64,000 nucleotides of DNA from assembly GCA_035637455.1 (NCBI GenBank), contig DASPXE010000227.1, positions 20,125 through 84,124 on the forward strand, in the 5' to 3' direction. This stretch comes from 20CM-4-69-16 sp035637455. Lineage in GTDB: Bacteria > Gemmatimonadota > Gemmatimonadetes > Gemmatimonadales > GWC2-71-9. Within the stretch, counting starts at the first letter, position 1; every line of letters starts with the position of its first letter. Positions 1 to 8,756 of this stretch are shown here, piece after piece. A program made the translations under genes and the position numbers. The notes under the pieces are model-generated. The model was not told the origin of the DNA, made no database searches, and worked only from the letters and a program-made list of their open reading frames with translations.

Positions 1-1048
1 CCGCGTAGTGGTACTGGCCGTTCTCGTTGCGCTGGAACACGTATCCATATCCGGGGACGGCTTGGATCATGTTGCGCGTATAGCCCGACGCCGGCGCGAA
101 ATCGATCGATGTCAGGTCCGCGACGGGATGGGTGCTGTCGTACAGTTGGAGGCTGTCGCCTGCGAACTCGGGCACGATCCACAGAGTCGAATCGCTCGCC
201 TGCAGGTGAACCCAGAAGTCGATATCCGTGCGGTTACCGTCCTGCGGCAGCCCCAGCTCGCCGGGATCCCCTTTGCCGTTGCCGTTCGCATCGTTCCAGA
301 AGCGGAATCCCGACTGCGACTGGCTCACCTCATACGCCGAGACCAGCACGTTCCGCGCATCGGGCCGCGGCGTGTCGTGCCACAGGGGCGACCACAGGCT
401 TTCGTAGCCCTCGACGCTGATTGCCGACACCCCGAAGCAGCGAGGCACTCCGTTCACCAGCAGCGTGGCCAGGAATTCGTTCGACACGGTAGTGCCCTCG
501 AGGAAGATCGAGTCCCGTTGCGTAATGCAGACGCCCTGATCGAGATCATAGGGCATGCTATACAAGCGGTACCAGTTGAAGCGGCCGGGATCGGACACAG
601 CGGCGTTGTCCGCCCACTGGAGATGAATGGCCTGGTTGAGCGAAATCGAGGTAAGGCTCGCGGGCTGTGGCAGCTGCAAGCGCTCGTCGACCGTGATGAT
701 GTTGCTCGGGTCGCTCTCGCCGCCGTTCACGTCCGCGGCGGTCACGTAGTACTGCAGATGGGGAACGCCATTGTCGTGGAAGGTGTTGGAGCTCGTCTCA
801 CCGCGGAGCCCATACGGGCTGCTGGTGCTGCCGTGTGAATAAATGCGGTAGCTCCCCAGGGCCGAGCTCTGCACGTCGTCCCAGACGAGCAGGATCCCGG
901 CCGGCTGGGCCGGGTCGCCGCTCGGGTCGAGCTGATAGGCGAGGTTTTGCGGTGGCGGAAGCGTGGAAACGAGGCTCGTGGTGTTCGACTGGCAGCCCCA
1001 GCTCAAGAGCGCGGCCGCCAGGCCGGTGTATCGCGACAGGAGACGCAT
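1..1048 (-). CDS. Secreted lipoprotein with FN3-like repeats (3' end cut by window edge)
   Basis: The frame stays open from an ATG at 1048 to the window edge, giving 349 codons without a stop. A GAGG ribosome site lies about 7 bases upstream of the ATG. The N-terminus MRLLSRYTGLAAALLSWGC reads as a lipoprotein signal with its cysteine at residue 19. Downstream are two fibronectin-III-like stretches (proline start, then tyrosine-rich YRIY and YYVTAADVNGGES segments). A later segment, NDANGNGKGDPGE, resembles a calcium-binding or dockerin-like loop. Expected location is the cell envelope or surface; the function is unknown. The gene is 135 bases downstream of the tatC-lptD fusion. I am confident that it is coding, but not of its role. 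Confidence 0.8.
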   Translation of the reverse strand, partial: MRLLSRYTGLAAALLSWGCQSNTTSLVSTLPPPQNLAYQLDPSGDPAQPAGILLVWDDVQSSALGSYRIYSHGSTSSPYGLRGETSSNTFHDNGVPHLQYYVTAADVNGGESDPSNIITVDERLQLPQPASLTSISLNQAIHLQWADNAAVSDPGRFNWYRLYSMPYDLDQGVCITQRDSIFLEGTTVSNEFLATLLVNGVPRCFGVSAISVEGYESLWSPLWHDTPRPDARNVLVSAYEVSQSQSGFRFWNDANGNGKGDPGELGLPQDGNRTDIDFWVHLQASDSTLWIVPEFAGDSLQLYDSTHPVADLTSIDFAPASGYTRNMIQAVPGYGYVFQRNENGQYHYA

Positions 1049-1080
1049 GATGCCCTCGGGAAGCATTCGGGAAGGTTGTA

Positions 1081-1095
1081 GGCACGGCGCGTGCC
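1081..1095. other. Short perfect stem-loop between genes
   Basis: A 6-bp perfect inverted repeat with a 3-base loop lies between the tatC-lptD stop and the lipoprotein start. It has no T-run, so it could be a weak terminator, an mRNA-processing hairpin or chance in GC-rich sequence. I see no convincing promoter in the rest of the 1049-1183 gap. Confidence 0.3.
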
Positions 1096-1183
1096 CCAAC
1101 GTAAGTGACCCCCGGGGAGCCGCTTATGACATCACGCCGTAGCGAGCGTGTCACCCGCAGAGGACACGCGGTTTGCGAAACCG

Positions 1184-4100
1184 TTAGCGGGCGAAGCTCT
1201 GCTGGTTGTAGTCGAACTTGATGTCCGGCTCGTCCAGCAGGCTCACAAAGAACGAGAAAGCGAAGTTGCCGTTCGGGCTCTTCAAGAACGAGAAGCTCGC
1301 GTGCCAGCGGTGCAGGTCGCGCTGCAGTTGGATGACGTGCTGGCCGAATTGTTTGGTGTCGACGTCGTAGGTCGAGGTCCATGACGCCGACCAGTGCTGC
1401 GTGGGGCTGAACGACAGTCCCAGCGTGAGCTGCTGCTGGCCTCCCTGCGCCGGGGTGAGCGCGCCCACGGAGTCGGGGCGCGGCCGGATGCGGGTCCCCG
1501 AATAGGAGACGGTCAGGTTGAACCCTCGCCCACCAGCACCGGCCGCGAACTGGGGCGGCGGCCCGCCGAAAGCCCGCTGATCGATCGGGCCACCGGGCAG
1601 TTGACCCGGCAGCTGGCCGCCGGGCTGGCCGCCGGGAGTGGGACCGGGGGCAGGCGCGGCGGCACCCTTTCCGCCGCCCAGCCCGAACAGGCTGCCGATG
1701 CCACGGATCGTCGCCGGCGTGACGGAGAACGATGCCGTGATGCTCGTGAGGAACGGGGAAAACTTCGCGGTATCGCTGCCCACGGTCCCCTGCCAGAGAT
1801 CGTGCGTCAGCGCGAGGCTGAACCCAGGGAGGAGATCGGAGGCGAAGGTGTTCCCCAGCGTCTGCGTGGTCCAGCCGGTCCGCCCCGAATCCTTGGCCTG
1901 CTCGAAGTTGTAGCCGATCGAGGTGGTGTTGATGCTGAGCAACCGGATCTTGCGCGCCTCGCGGCCCGTCGTGTCCCCGGGCGGCGGCTTCAGCTTCGCC
2001 TCGAAGTTCTGCGACAGCCCCAGGCCGATAGTCTGCTGGGGATCGGTGCGCGCCTGCGTGTTCCGGCCCGTGGGGTCGAGGGCCCGGGCGAACTCTTGCG
2101 GGACCGCGGCGCCGGGCGCGTAGAAATAGCTCAGCTGCGGTGAGATCGAGTGGCGGATGCGCTGCAGCGGGCCCACGCCGGGAAAGAAGCCGAAGAACGT
2201 CGGGGACACGCTCGCGGTGAACGCGAGGCGCTTCCCCTGGTGCAGCCAGCGGCCTCCGGTGAACTGATTCCGGATCGCGTACGGCCCTGCCGTGGTGGTG
2301 TTCACGATCGACAGCCCCGGTTGCAGCTTCCACGTTCCTGTGAGCAGCGACGGCAGGTTGATACCCGTTTGCCACTCGACCCGGGTTTCGAACGTCTGGT
2401 CGTACAGGACGCGCCGGGCTCCGCCCGGCGACGTCGAATCGAACACGAACTCCGTCCGCTTGTCGCTGATCCGGTCGGTGACCTGGAAGCTGTTCGACCA
2501 GTTCCACGGCCCGATCCGCAGCGGCGTCTGAAAACTGAGCTGGGTCTCGCGTGAGTCGGCGAAGCGGGCCAGGGTGTCCGGCACGCCCCCAGGCCCCGCC
2601 ACGAGCAGCGACGTCGAATCCGAGTGAAACGTCTGCTGGTTGTTGAGGGAGAACCCGGGGGACCACGTGATCCACGACGTGATGTTCACGGGCGACGGCG
2701 TGAGGCCGATGTTCGGGAAGTTCTGCGAGATGAGGCCGTTCCCGATGTCCTGGTACCGGTTGCCTCCGATGTTGAGCGTGCCCCAGTCGAACTGCTTGGT
2801 GAAATTCAGCTGCGACCCGAGTCTGGCGGTCGCCAGGTACGGATTCGCTGTATTGCTCTGGATGACGCTGGTATTGGTCGAGTAGTCGATGCTGGCGTTG
2901 AAGTTGGTGCGCGAAGAGAAGCTCTGCTGGTGCTGCCAGCCGACGCGGATCGAGTGGGCCGTCACGTCGAGCTGGTTGTACCAGTCGAACGAGAAGCTGC
3001 CCGTGACGAAGCGGTCGAGCCAGCGGTAGTGCGTTTGCCCCCGCAGGGCCAGGTACCGGCCCGAGTACCAGTCGCCCGACACCAGAAAATCCACGTAGTC
3101 GTTGACGACGAAATAGTAGCCCAGGCCCGCGACGTGGCGGTGGTAGCTCCGCGTGGGGCGTACGATGTCGTTCAGGCCAAAGCGGGGGACGAGGATACCG
3201 CTGCGGCGTCCCGGCCGGATGTCCTGGAAGATGAATGGCAGCCACATGATCGGAACGTCCCGCACGTACAGCACCGCGGGGCGGCCCACCATGACGGTCT
3301 TGTTGAGCCATTTCACTTTGTGCGCGCCGAAATGGTAGTCGGGCACGGGGTTGTCGTCGGAGGTGATCTGGCTGCTCGCTCCGTACAGGCGCGTGGAGCC
3401 CGAATCGACGGCCAAGTCGCCGCGCATGTACCACGTGGCACCGCCCTGCTGGAAGTGCGTCAGGGCCTGGCTCACGGTGCCCCGCCGAATGCAGGTGTCG
3501 TAGCGCATCCGCTCCCCGACGAGCACCGTACCCTGGTCGAACAGACGCGGATCGCCGGTGGCGTCGAGCCGACAGCTCGCCTGCCGGTAGCGGATCGAGT
3601 CGGACTCGAGCTTGGTGCCGTCGCGATCCACGAACGCCTGACCCCACAGCGAGATGGCGCTGTCGCCCTCCACGAGCATCGTGTCCGCCACGTACTGCGT
3701 AACGCGGTACCCCTTGAGCTTGAGGAGCGAGTCCATCACCGCGTCCGACGGGGGAAAGCTCCGGGTAGGTCCGGTCGGCAGCCCCAGCTTGTGTGCGGTG
3801 GCGGAGTCGAGGGTACGGCCCTGCCCCGCCGAGTCGGCCCGGACGTGGGACGTGTCGGGCCGGGGCGGCGGACCTTGGGCGTGCACCCGTCCTGGCGCGG
3901 CGACAAGCAGCAACAGTACGATGCCCGCCGCGCTGGCCGCCCGCTCGCGCCGCGCGCGCCGCTTGGTGACGACCCAGGCGCAGACGATGCTCACCTCGTA
4001 GAGCAGCAGCAACGGCACCATCATGATCAGCATCGACACCGCGTCGGGCGGCGTGAGCAGCGCCGCGGCCACCGCCGAGAGCGCGATCGCGTAGCGGCGG

Positions 4101-4690
4101 TTCCTCGCCAGGAGCTGCGGCGTGACGAGGCCGAGGGCCGCGAGGATCACCACGACCAGCGGCAGCTCGGTCACTACACCGAACCCGATCATGATCTGGG
4201 CCGCAAATCCGAAGTAGCCTTCCGCAGTGATGATCGGATCGAATACGCTCTGTTGGAACCCGAACAGCACGCGCAGAGCACGGGGCAGCACCCAGAGATA
4301 GGCGACGGTCGCCCCGCCGAGAAACAGCACCACGCCCGCCGACAGCGCCGGCACGATCAAGCGCTTCTCGCGCGGGTATAGCGCCGGCGCGAGAAAAGCC
4401 CACGCCTGGTAGATCACCACGGGCGACGAGAGCACGAGCCCCAACACGAACGCGAACTTGAGGGTGATGAAGAACGGCTCGGTAGGGTGCGTGAACTTGA
4501 GTTTGCCGTCGGGGAGCAGCGGCTTGATCGGCTGGATCAAGAGCCCGATCACATCCACACGCTCGACGATGACCCAGCCTGCCACCGTGGCGAGCACGAT
4601 AGCGAGCAGGCTCCAAAGAATGCGCCAACGCAGCTCCTCGAGGTGATCGAGGAACGGCATCTCGGCGCGGGCATTGGGACTCTCAGGCAC
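1184..4690 (-). CDS. tatC: TatC translocase fused to LptD-like outer-membrane protein
   Basis: One open frame of 1168 codons holds two proteins. Residues 1-243 are a complete TatC, the core of the twin-arginine export channel, with the FLDHLEELRWR start and six membrane segments. Residues 244-271 have the form of a Sec signal peptide: KRRARRER, then a hydrophobic AAGIVLLLLVAA, then VHA before Q272. Residues 272-1168 match an LptD/OstA-type LPS-assembly barrel rich in alternating aromatic strands. No stop codon separates the parts; the only possible internal start is a poorly placed GTG at residue 232. The GTG at 4690 has GAGGGGG 5 bases upstream; ATG 4660 is an alternative start. TatC ends in the cytoplasm, so signal peptidase could cut after A271 and release the barrel. 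Domain calls are sound; whether the product is one polyprotein is inferred. Confidence 0.85.
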   Translation of the reverse strand: MPESPNARAEMPFLDHLEELRWRILWSLLAIVLATVAGWVIVERVDVIGLLIQPIKPLLPDGKLKFTHPTEPFFITLKFAFVLGLVLSSPVVIYQAWAFLAPALYPREKRLIVPALSAGVVLFLGGATVAYLWVLPRALRVLFGFQQSVFDPIITAEGYFGFAAQIMIGFGVVTELPLVVVILAALGLVTPQLLARNRRYAIALSAVAAALLTPPDAVSMLIMMVPLLLLYEVSIVCAWVVTKRRARRERAASAAGIVLLLLVAAPGRVHAQGPPPRPDTSHVRADSAGQGRTLDSATAHKLGLPTGPTRSFPPSDAVMDSLLKLKGYRVTQYVADTMLVEGDSAISLWGQAFVDRDGTKLESDSIRYRQASCRLDATGDPRLFDQGTVLVGERMRYDTCIRRGTVSQALTHFQQGGATWYMRGDLAVDSGSTRLYGASSQITSDDNPVPDYHFGAHKVKWLNKTVMVGRPAVLYVRDVPIMWLPFIFQDIRPGRRSGILVPRFGLNDIVRPTRSYHRHVAGLGYYFVVNDYVDFLVSGDWYSGRYLALRGQTHYRWLDRFVTGSFSFDWYNQLDVTAHSIRVGWQHQQSFSSRTNFNASIDYSTNTSVIQSNTANPYLATARLGSQLNFTKQFDWGTLNIGGNRYQDIGNGLISQNFPNIGLTPSPVNITSWITWSPGFSLNNQQTFHSDSTSLLVAGPGGVPDTLARFADSRETQLSFQTPLRIGPWNWSNSFQVTDRISDKRTEFVFDSTSPGGARRVLYDQTFETRVEWQTGINLPSLLTGTWKLQPGLSIVNTTTAGPYAIRNQFTGGRWLHQGKRLAFTASVSPTFFGFFPGVGPLQRIRHSISPQLSYFYAPGAAVPQEFARALDPTGRNTQARTDPQQTIGLGLSQNFEAKLKPPPGDTTGREARKIRLLSINTTSIGYNFEQAKDSGRTGWTTQTLGNTFASDLLPGFSLALTHDLWQGTVGSDTAKFSPFLTSITASFSVTPATIRGIGSLFGLGGGKGAAAPAPGPTPGGQPGGQLPGQLPGGPIDQRAFGGPPPQFAAGAGGRGFNLTVSYSGTRIRPRPDSVGALTPAQGGQQQLTLGLSFSPTQHWSASWTSTYDVDTKQFGQHVIQLQRDLHRWHASFSFLKSPNGNFAFSFFVSLLDEPDIKFDYNQQSFAR
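3878..3967 (-). other. Internal signal-peptide segment joining TatC and the LptD-like part
   Basis: Residues 242-271 of the fused frame give a basic n-region (TKRRARRER), a leucine/alanine/valine core and a V-H-A cleavage motif before glutamine, as in an ordinary signal peptidase I substrate. It follows the sixth TatC membrane segment with correct in-to-out orientation. Confidence 0.7.
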
Positions 4691-4767
4691 GCCGGCCCCC
4701 TCGGACCCCCCCGGCCCGCCGGCCCCCCGGGGCTGTCCGGGCCCCCAGGCGAGCGCCGCGGCGCCGG

Positions 4768-5583
4768 CTACCGCCCCAGACGCTGCAGCTTGTCGCGCGC
4801 GAGGTTGGCCTCGTCAGAGCGGGGATAGCCGGCGATCACCCGGGCGTAATACGTGCGGGCCGCCGCCTTGTCAGAACGCTGCTCCGCGAGGAGGCCCAGC
4901 TTATAGAGAGCCGCGGGGGCCCGCGACGAATTGGGGTAGGTCTTCACCACCTGTTGATACACGGCAGCCCCGGAGTCGGCGTTTTCGCCCGCCCACGTCT
5001 CCCCCACGTAAAACAGGGCGTCAGCGGCGTGCTCGTGGGTGGGGAACACGCGGAGGAATTCCCGGAAGCCGATGCGCGCGGTGGCGAGGCTGCCACGGCG
5101 GAACTGCTGCAGGGACAGATCGTACATCTGGTTCGGCCCGGGGCCGGCCGGATTCCCCGACGGCCCGACCGGCGGGCCGGCGCCCGGCCCGGCCCCCCCG
5201 GCCCCCCCGGCCCCGCGGACCGTGTCGACCGGCGGCACGGGCTGCTGGGCGCGCTCTTCGATGCGCGCCCGAAGCTCGCTCAGGCGCTGCTGGCTCTGCC
5301 CGGTCAGCTCCTGCACCTGGACGAGCTGCTGCTGGACGGCGAGCAGGTCGGTGCGCACGTCGCCGCGCAGCTGCACGAGATAAGCCTGCTGCGCCGCGAG
5401 CGCCTGATGCACCGCGGCGAGCAGGACCCGCACCGAATCGAGCTGGGCCGCGCGCTCCGCATCGGCGCGGGCCCGCTCAGCCCGCGCCGCCTCCACCTGG
5501 AGCTCGACCTTCCGGACGTCCCCTTTCAGGGCGCATCCGGCGGCGAGCCCCAGGGCGAGCACCAGCAACGGTTTCAGAGACAT
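4768..5583 (-). CDS. cpoB: Cell division coordinator CpoB / YbgF (Tol-Pal accessory)
   Basis: A periplasmic protein of 271 residues that in other bacteria links Tol-Pal constriction to peptidoglycan synthesis. The signal ends LGLAAGC, so this copy is a likely lipoprotein. Residues 20-115 are a charged, glutamine-rich coiled coil, the usual trimerising YbgF N-terminus. A glycine/proline linker (about 122-150) follows, then three TPR-like units to the end (YDLSLQQFRRGSLATAR, ALFYVGETW, AALYKLGLLAEQ). It starts 11 bases after the pal stop and closes the tolQ-R-A-B-pal-cpoB run, which fixes the identity. The linker is encoded by a strongly GC-biased GGC/CCG tract. Confidence 0.92.
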   Translation of the reverse strand: MSLKPLLVLALGLAAGCALKGDVRKVELQVEAARAERARADAERAAQLDSVRVLLAAVHQALAAQQAYLVQLRGDVRTDLLAVQQQLVQVQELTGQSQQRLSELRARIEERAQQPVPPVDTVRGAGGAGGAGPGAGPPVGPSGNPAGPGPNQMYDLSLQQFRRGSLATARIGFREFLRVFPTHEHAADALFYVGETWAGENADSGAAVYQQVVKTYPNSSRAPAALYKLGLLAEQRSDKAAARTYYARVIAGYPRSDEANLARDKLQRLGR

Positions 5584-5594
5584 CTACGCGCGCC

Positions 5595-6209
5595 TCACGG
5601 CTGCCTCAGGGCGTCGCCGCCCGCGATGATCTCGAACTCGTCCCGGCGATTCTGCGCCCACGCCGCCTCGTCGTGTCCCTGCGCGAGCGGGCGCTCTTCG
5701 CCGTAAGACACGGTCTCGATGCGCCCCGCATCGATGCCGTGGCTCACCACGTACTGCTTCGACGCGGTCGCCCGCCGATTCCCGAGCGCCAGGTTGTACT
5801 CGTCCGACCCACGCTCGTCGCAATGCCCGCTGATGCGGATGCGCAGATTGGGATTCGCCTGCAGGATCGCCACCTTCTGGTCCAGAATGCTGGCGTCCTC
5901 CGACCGGATGTTCGACTTGTCGTAGTCGAAGTGAATCATCGTCGCCACCATCGTGCGCACGGCTTCGGTGGTTTTTCCCATCGCCGCGAGCGAGTCGGCA
6001 ATCCGTTGCTGGCGTTGCCGCTCGGCCTCCTCGCGCGCCCGGGCGTCGGCCGCCGCCCGGTCGATCGAGTCCTGCCGTGCCTTCTCGGCCTGCGCGATCG
6101 AGTCCACGTTCTGCTGCGGGGTCACGGGCTGCGGCGGCGCCCCACCGCCGCACGCGGTCACTGCCACTACCGCGATACCGCCGAGCAGGAGCAAGGATAG
6201 GCGTTTCAT
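5595..6209 (-). CDS. pal: Peptidoglycan-associated lipoprotein Pal
   Basis: Outer-membrane lipoprotein that binds peptidoglycan and TolB. I chose the ATG at 6209 (MKRLSLLLLGG) over an upstream in-frame ATG at 6233, because it gives a clean signal with lipobox VTAC and has GGAG/GAGG 8-12 bases upstream. A charged, glutamine/arginine-rich stretch follows (about residues 25-85). The OmpA C-terminal domain runs from about 90 to 200, with IHFDYDKSNIR and ISGHCDERGSDEYN, the loop that binds diaminopimelate; NRRATASKQYV is also present. It starts 20 bases after the tolB stop. Confidence 0.95.
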   Translation of the reverse strand: MKRLSLLLLGGIAVVAVTACGGGAPPQPVTPQQNVDSIAQAEKARQDSIDRAAADARAREEAERQRQQRIADSLAAMGKTTEAVRTMVATMIHFDYDKSNIRSEDASILDQKVAILQANPNLRIRISGHCDERGSDEYNLALGNRRATASKQYVVSHGIDAGRIETVSYGEERPLAQGHDEAAWAQNRRDEFEIIAGGDALRQP

Positions 6210-6229
6210 CGTGTGCGCCCTCTCCGAAT

Positions 6230-7636
6230 TCAAGGGGTGGACGAGGCGGTCTCCGGTATCCGTGGAGACCAGGCCGGCAGACGCGCGCCGCTCTGCTGCA
6301 GCAGCGGGCGGATGCGGCCGGTTTCTAGGTCGATGATCCAGAGCTGCCGGTACCCCGAACGATCCGACACGAACGCCACATGACGGCTGTCGGGCGCCCA
6401 GGTTGGATCTTCGTTCCGCCCTAGGGAGGTGAGTTGCCGCACCGCCCGCGTCCGTACGTCGAGGACGAAGACTTGCAGGGTGCCCCCCACGTCGCGGTGG
6501 AAGGCGACGGATTGGCCGTCGGGTGACCAGTCCGGCGCGTTGGACGAACCGGTGACGCCGTAGTCGAACGGCGCGAAGAGTTGCTGGTCCGTCCCGTCCG
6601 CCGCCATCACATAGATCTGCGGCAACCCCGGGCGCGTCGAGACGAACGCGACCCGCTGGCCGTCGGGACTGTAGGTCGGTGACAAGTTGTCAGAAAAGCG
6701 CCCCACGGTCAAGCGCTGTAAACAGCAGTTGTCCTTGACGTTAACCGTGTAGATGTCGGTGCCCTCTTCGGTCGCGCGGCTGAACGCCAGCGTCTTGCCG
6801 TCCGGGGAGAACGCCGGCGTGAAGTCGAGCGCCTGGCCCGTGGTGGCCACCGGCTGCCGCTTGCCGCTCCCGACGGGCTGGGTGAAAAGCTGTCCGTGAC
6901 CAGCCCAGAACTCCATGTACGCGAAGCGCCGCCCGTCCGGCGCCCACGCGGGAGACATCGCCTGGTGATCGCTCGAGGAGACGAGCTGCCGGTCGGCGCC
7001 GTCCTGATCGATCACATACACCTTGCCGTCCATCACGAACAAGATGCGCGTGGCCGCGATGCCGCCGGTGCCCAACGTGGCTTCGAGGACATGGTCGGCC
7101 AAACGGTGCACCGCCATGCGGAACCCGGGGTCCTTGAGCGGAGGCAGCACGGCGCGAAACTCGCGCCGCACGCCGCCCGCGGCCACATCGTGCACCGCCA
7201 GAACCGTCGTGTCCGCCGCCAGCGCGATCCCGACGGCGAAATCGGCCCCCAGGGCCTGGTACAACGGGTAGTTCAGGCCTGCCGCAGCGCCCCCCCCGGC
7301 TCGCCCGCCGGTCGGCGGGCGGCCCACCGGCGACGAGGCAGCCCCACTGAAGCGGATCGAGTCTCCGCCCGGCAGCGTGATCAGCTCGAACCGGTCGCTG
7401 TAGTCCAGGTCCCGAGCGATGATCACGCGCGCCGAGTCGAGCGCTGGCGCGGGCCCCGGCAACACCACCAGTCCGGGACGGACCCCCGGGCGGTAGATGA
7501 TGCCGATGCGCACGCCGCGGTCGATGGCGGACGTATCCTGGGCGGCCAGGCGGTTGGACGGGTAGACGGCTAGTAACGCCGCGGCCGCGACGCAGCCCCT
7601 AACCGCCCAACCGTCTGACCGTCTCGCCGCCTTCAT
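6230..7636 (-). CDS. tolB: Tol-Pal system beta-propeller protein TolB
   Basis: Periplasmic TolB, which relays TolA energy to Pal. The ATG at 7636 overlaps the tolA stop (ATGA) and is preferred to the in-frame codon at 7687. The protein has 468 residues. The signal peptide (MKAARRSDGW..., ending LAAQ) is followed by the N-terminal domain with GIIYRPG and DLDYSDRFE. A propeller of PD40-type repeats comes next, with recurrent SPDGKTLAFS, SPDGQRVAFVS and APDSRHVAFVSDRSG blades. The first dozen residues are encoded by an 8-bp tandem repeat (7601-7632), so the signal n-region looks repeat-derived. Confidence 0.95.
   Translation of the reverse strand: MKAARRSDGWAVRGCVAAAALLAVYPSNRLAAQDTSAIDRGVRIGIIYRPGVRPGLVVLPGPAPALDSARVIIARDLDYSDRFELITLPGGDSIRFSGAASSPVGRPPTGGRAGGGAAAGLNYPLYQALGADFAVGIALAADTTVLAVHDVAAGGVRREFRAVLPPLKDPGFRMAVHRLADHVLEATLGTGGIAATRILFVMDGKVYVIDQDGADRQLVSSSDHQAMSPAWAPDGRRFAYMEFWAGHGQLFTQPVGSGKRQPVATTGQALDFTPAFSPDGKTLAFSRATEEGTDIYTVNVKDNCCLQRLTVGRFSDNLSPTYSPDGQRVAFVSTRPGLPQIYVMAADGTDQQLFAPFDYGVTGSSNAPDWSPDGQSVAFHRDVGGTLQVFVLDVRTRAVRQLTSLGRNEDPTWAPDSRHVAFVSDRSGYRQLWIIDLETGRIRPLLQQSGARLPAWSPRIPETASSTP
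7601..7632. repeat. 8-bp tandem repeat inside the tolB signal-peptide coding region
   Basis: Three to four copies of an 8-base unit (AACCGCCC, AACCGTCT, GACCGTCT, then degenerate) encode residues 2-12 of TolB. The GACCG core is the same as in the arrays inside cysM at 51.65 and 52.4-52.55 kb. Confidence 0.65.
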
Positions 7637-8322
7637 GATCGCTTCCCCGAGAAGTAGAACCGCACGAACAACACGTCGGGCGTCCATCCATCCGGTAGCG
7701 CCCCGAACGCCTTGAACCGCCCAGCCTCCTCGACCGCGCCCTGCGCTTCGAGGTCGAAGGCGAAGTTGCCGGAGCGCTTGATGAACTGCAGATCGCTCAC
7801 AGAACCGTCGCGATGCACCAGGAACGACACCTCCGCTTCGAGTGGTGTGCTCTGGAGCGGACGCTGCCAGCGCCGCAGCACCTGCCCCACGATGTTCTGC
7901 AAGTACTCCGGAAACGGAAACTCGACGCCTTCGGTGCTGACCGTCGCGACATCGCTCCCGGTCGAGGGCGTCTCGCCGGGCAGCGGCGCCGTCTTGGGCG
8001 TCGTGCGGGGCGCCGCTTCGCGCTTCGTGTCGTCCGCCGTCTTGGGCGGCGCCTCTTTCGCGGCGGTGCTCTTAGGCGGCGGCTTCTTGGTGGGCACCGG
8101 AGCGGGCTTCTCTTCGGCCGGCCGCTCGACGGCTTCCGGTGCTTTGCGCTCTTCGTCGGTCGGCGCGGGAGCGGCGATTAGCCGCACCTTGTAGGTCGGC
8201 GGCGCCGGTTTGCGCGCGCCGGCCGCGCCAGCAAAGATGAACAGGCTGGCGATTCCATGCACCAGCATCGTCCCCGCCAGGCCCAGGCCGACATTCGGGG
8301 ACGCCCGGCGCCGCTGTCTCAC
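7633..8322 (-). CDS. tolA: TolA/TonB-type energy-transducing protein
   Basis: Inner-membrane protein of 229 residues that couples the TolQR motor to TolB/Pal. It has one N-terminal membrane anchor (about residues 14-33) and a proline/lysine-rich periplasm-spanning stretch (about 40-120; EEKPAPVPTKKPPPK). The C-terminal TonB/TolA domain contains YLQNIVGQVLRRWQRP and SFLVHRDGSVSDLQF. The GTG start overlaps the tolR stop as GTGA. The linker is shorter than in E. coli TolA, but the position between tolR and tolB makes TolA the better name than TonB. Confidence 0.88.
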   Translation of the reverse strand: MRQRRRASPNVGLGLAGTMLVHGIASLFIFAGAAGARKPAPPTYKVRLIAAPAPTDEERKAPEAVERPAEEKPAPVPTKKPPPKSTAAKEAPPKTADDTKREAAPRTTPKTAPLPGETPSTGSDVATVSTEGVEFPFPEYLQNIVGQVLRRWQRPLQSTPLEAEVSFLVHRDGSVSDLQFIKRSGNFAFDLEAQGAVEEAGRFKAFGALPDGWTPDVLFVRFYFSGKRS

Positions 8323-8756
8323 CGCTCGATCGTCTCCGGCTCAGCAACGAGCCCGACGTCGCTCACGCCCGACGCCCGGATCACCGCGAGTACCTGGACG
8401 ACGCTGGCATAGGGGACCCGACCGTCGGCCCGAAGGTACACCCCACTAGGGCGTTTGGTCCGCACCAGCGCGCCGAAGGTCGCGCGGAAATCTTCGTAGG
8501 ACAACGGTGCCTGCTCGATGAAGATGCGCCCCTCCCGATCGACGGTCACGATGAGCCCCTGCTTCGGGTCGAGTGGGCGCGCCGCGGCGCGCGGCAAGCG
8601 CACGTCGACTCCGCCTTGCATGATGGGCGCGGTGATCATGAAGATGATGAGCAGCACGAAAGCCACATCCACGAGCGACGTGACGTTGATGTCGGCGTTG
8701 AGCGGCAGCTCACCGTGCCCGCGCAGCCCGCCGCCGCCGCCCAGCAAGCCGGCCAC
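8319..8756 (-). CDS. tolR: TolR/ExbD-family proton-channel subunit
   Basis: A protein of 145 residues with one membrane segment, INVTSLVDVAFVLLIIFMI, carrying the conserved proton-pathway aspartate (D30). A periplasmic ExbD domain with the LPRAAARPLD and LRADGRVPY motifs follows. The GTG start lies directly after the tolQ TGA with no spacing, so translation is probably coupled. An unusual poly-glycine stretch (GGGGG) precedes the membrane segment. Confidence 0.94.
   Translation of the reverse strand: MAGLLGGGGGLRGHGELPLNADINVTSLVDVAFVLLIIFMITAPIMQGGVDVRLPRAAARPLDPKQGLIVTVDREGRIFIEQAPLSYEDFRATFGALVRTKRPSGVYLRADGRVPYASVVQVLAVIRASGVSDVGLVAEPETIER

Noticed and set aside
2624..4381. Plus-strand frame of 585 codons
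   Set aside because: Antisense shadow of tatC-lptD with no recognisable domain; similar long shadows occur opposite uvrB, relA/spoT, secA, carB and moeZ.
798..4628. Very long minus-strand frame (1276 codons) across the tatC-lptD region
   Set aside because: It is an alternative frame of GC-rich coding DNA: arginine/alanine-rich low-complexity product, while the 1184-4690 frame gives clear TatC and barrel sequence.
4691..4767. Structured RNA or attachment site in the very GC-rich gap before tatC
   Set aside because: Only runs of G and C with no defined pairing pattern; it looks like biased composition, as in the cpoB linker.
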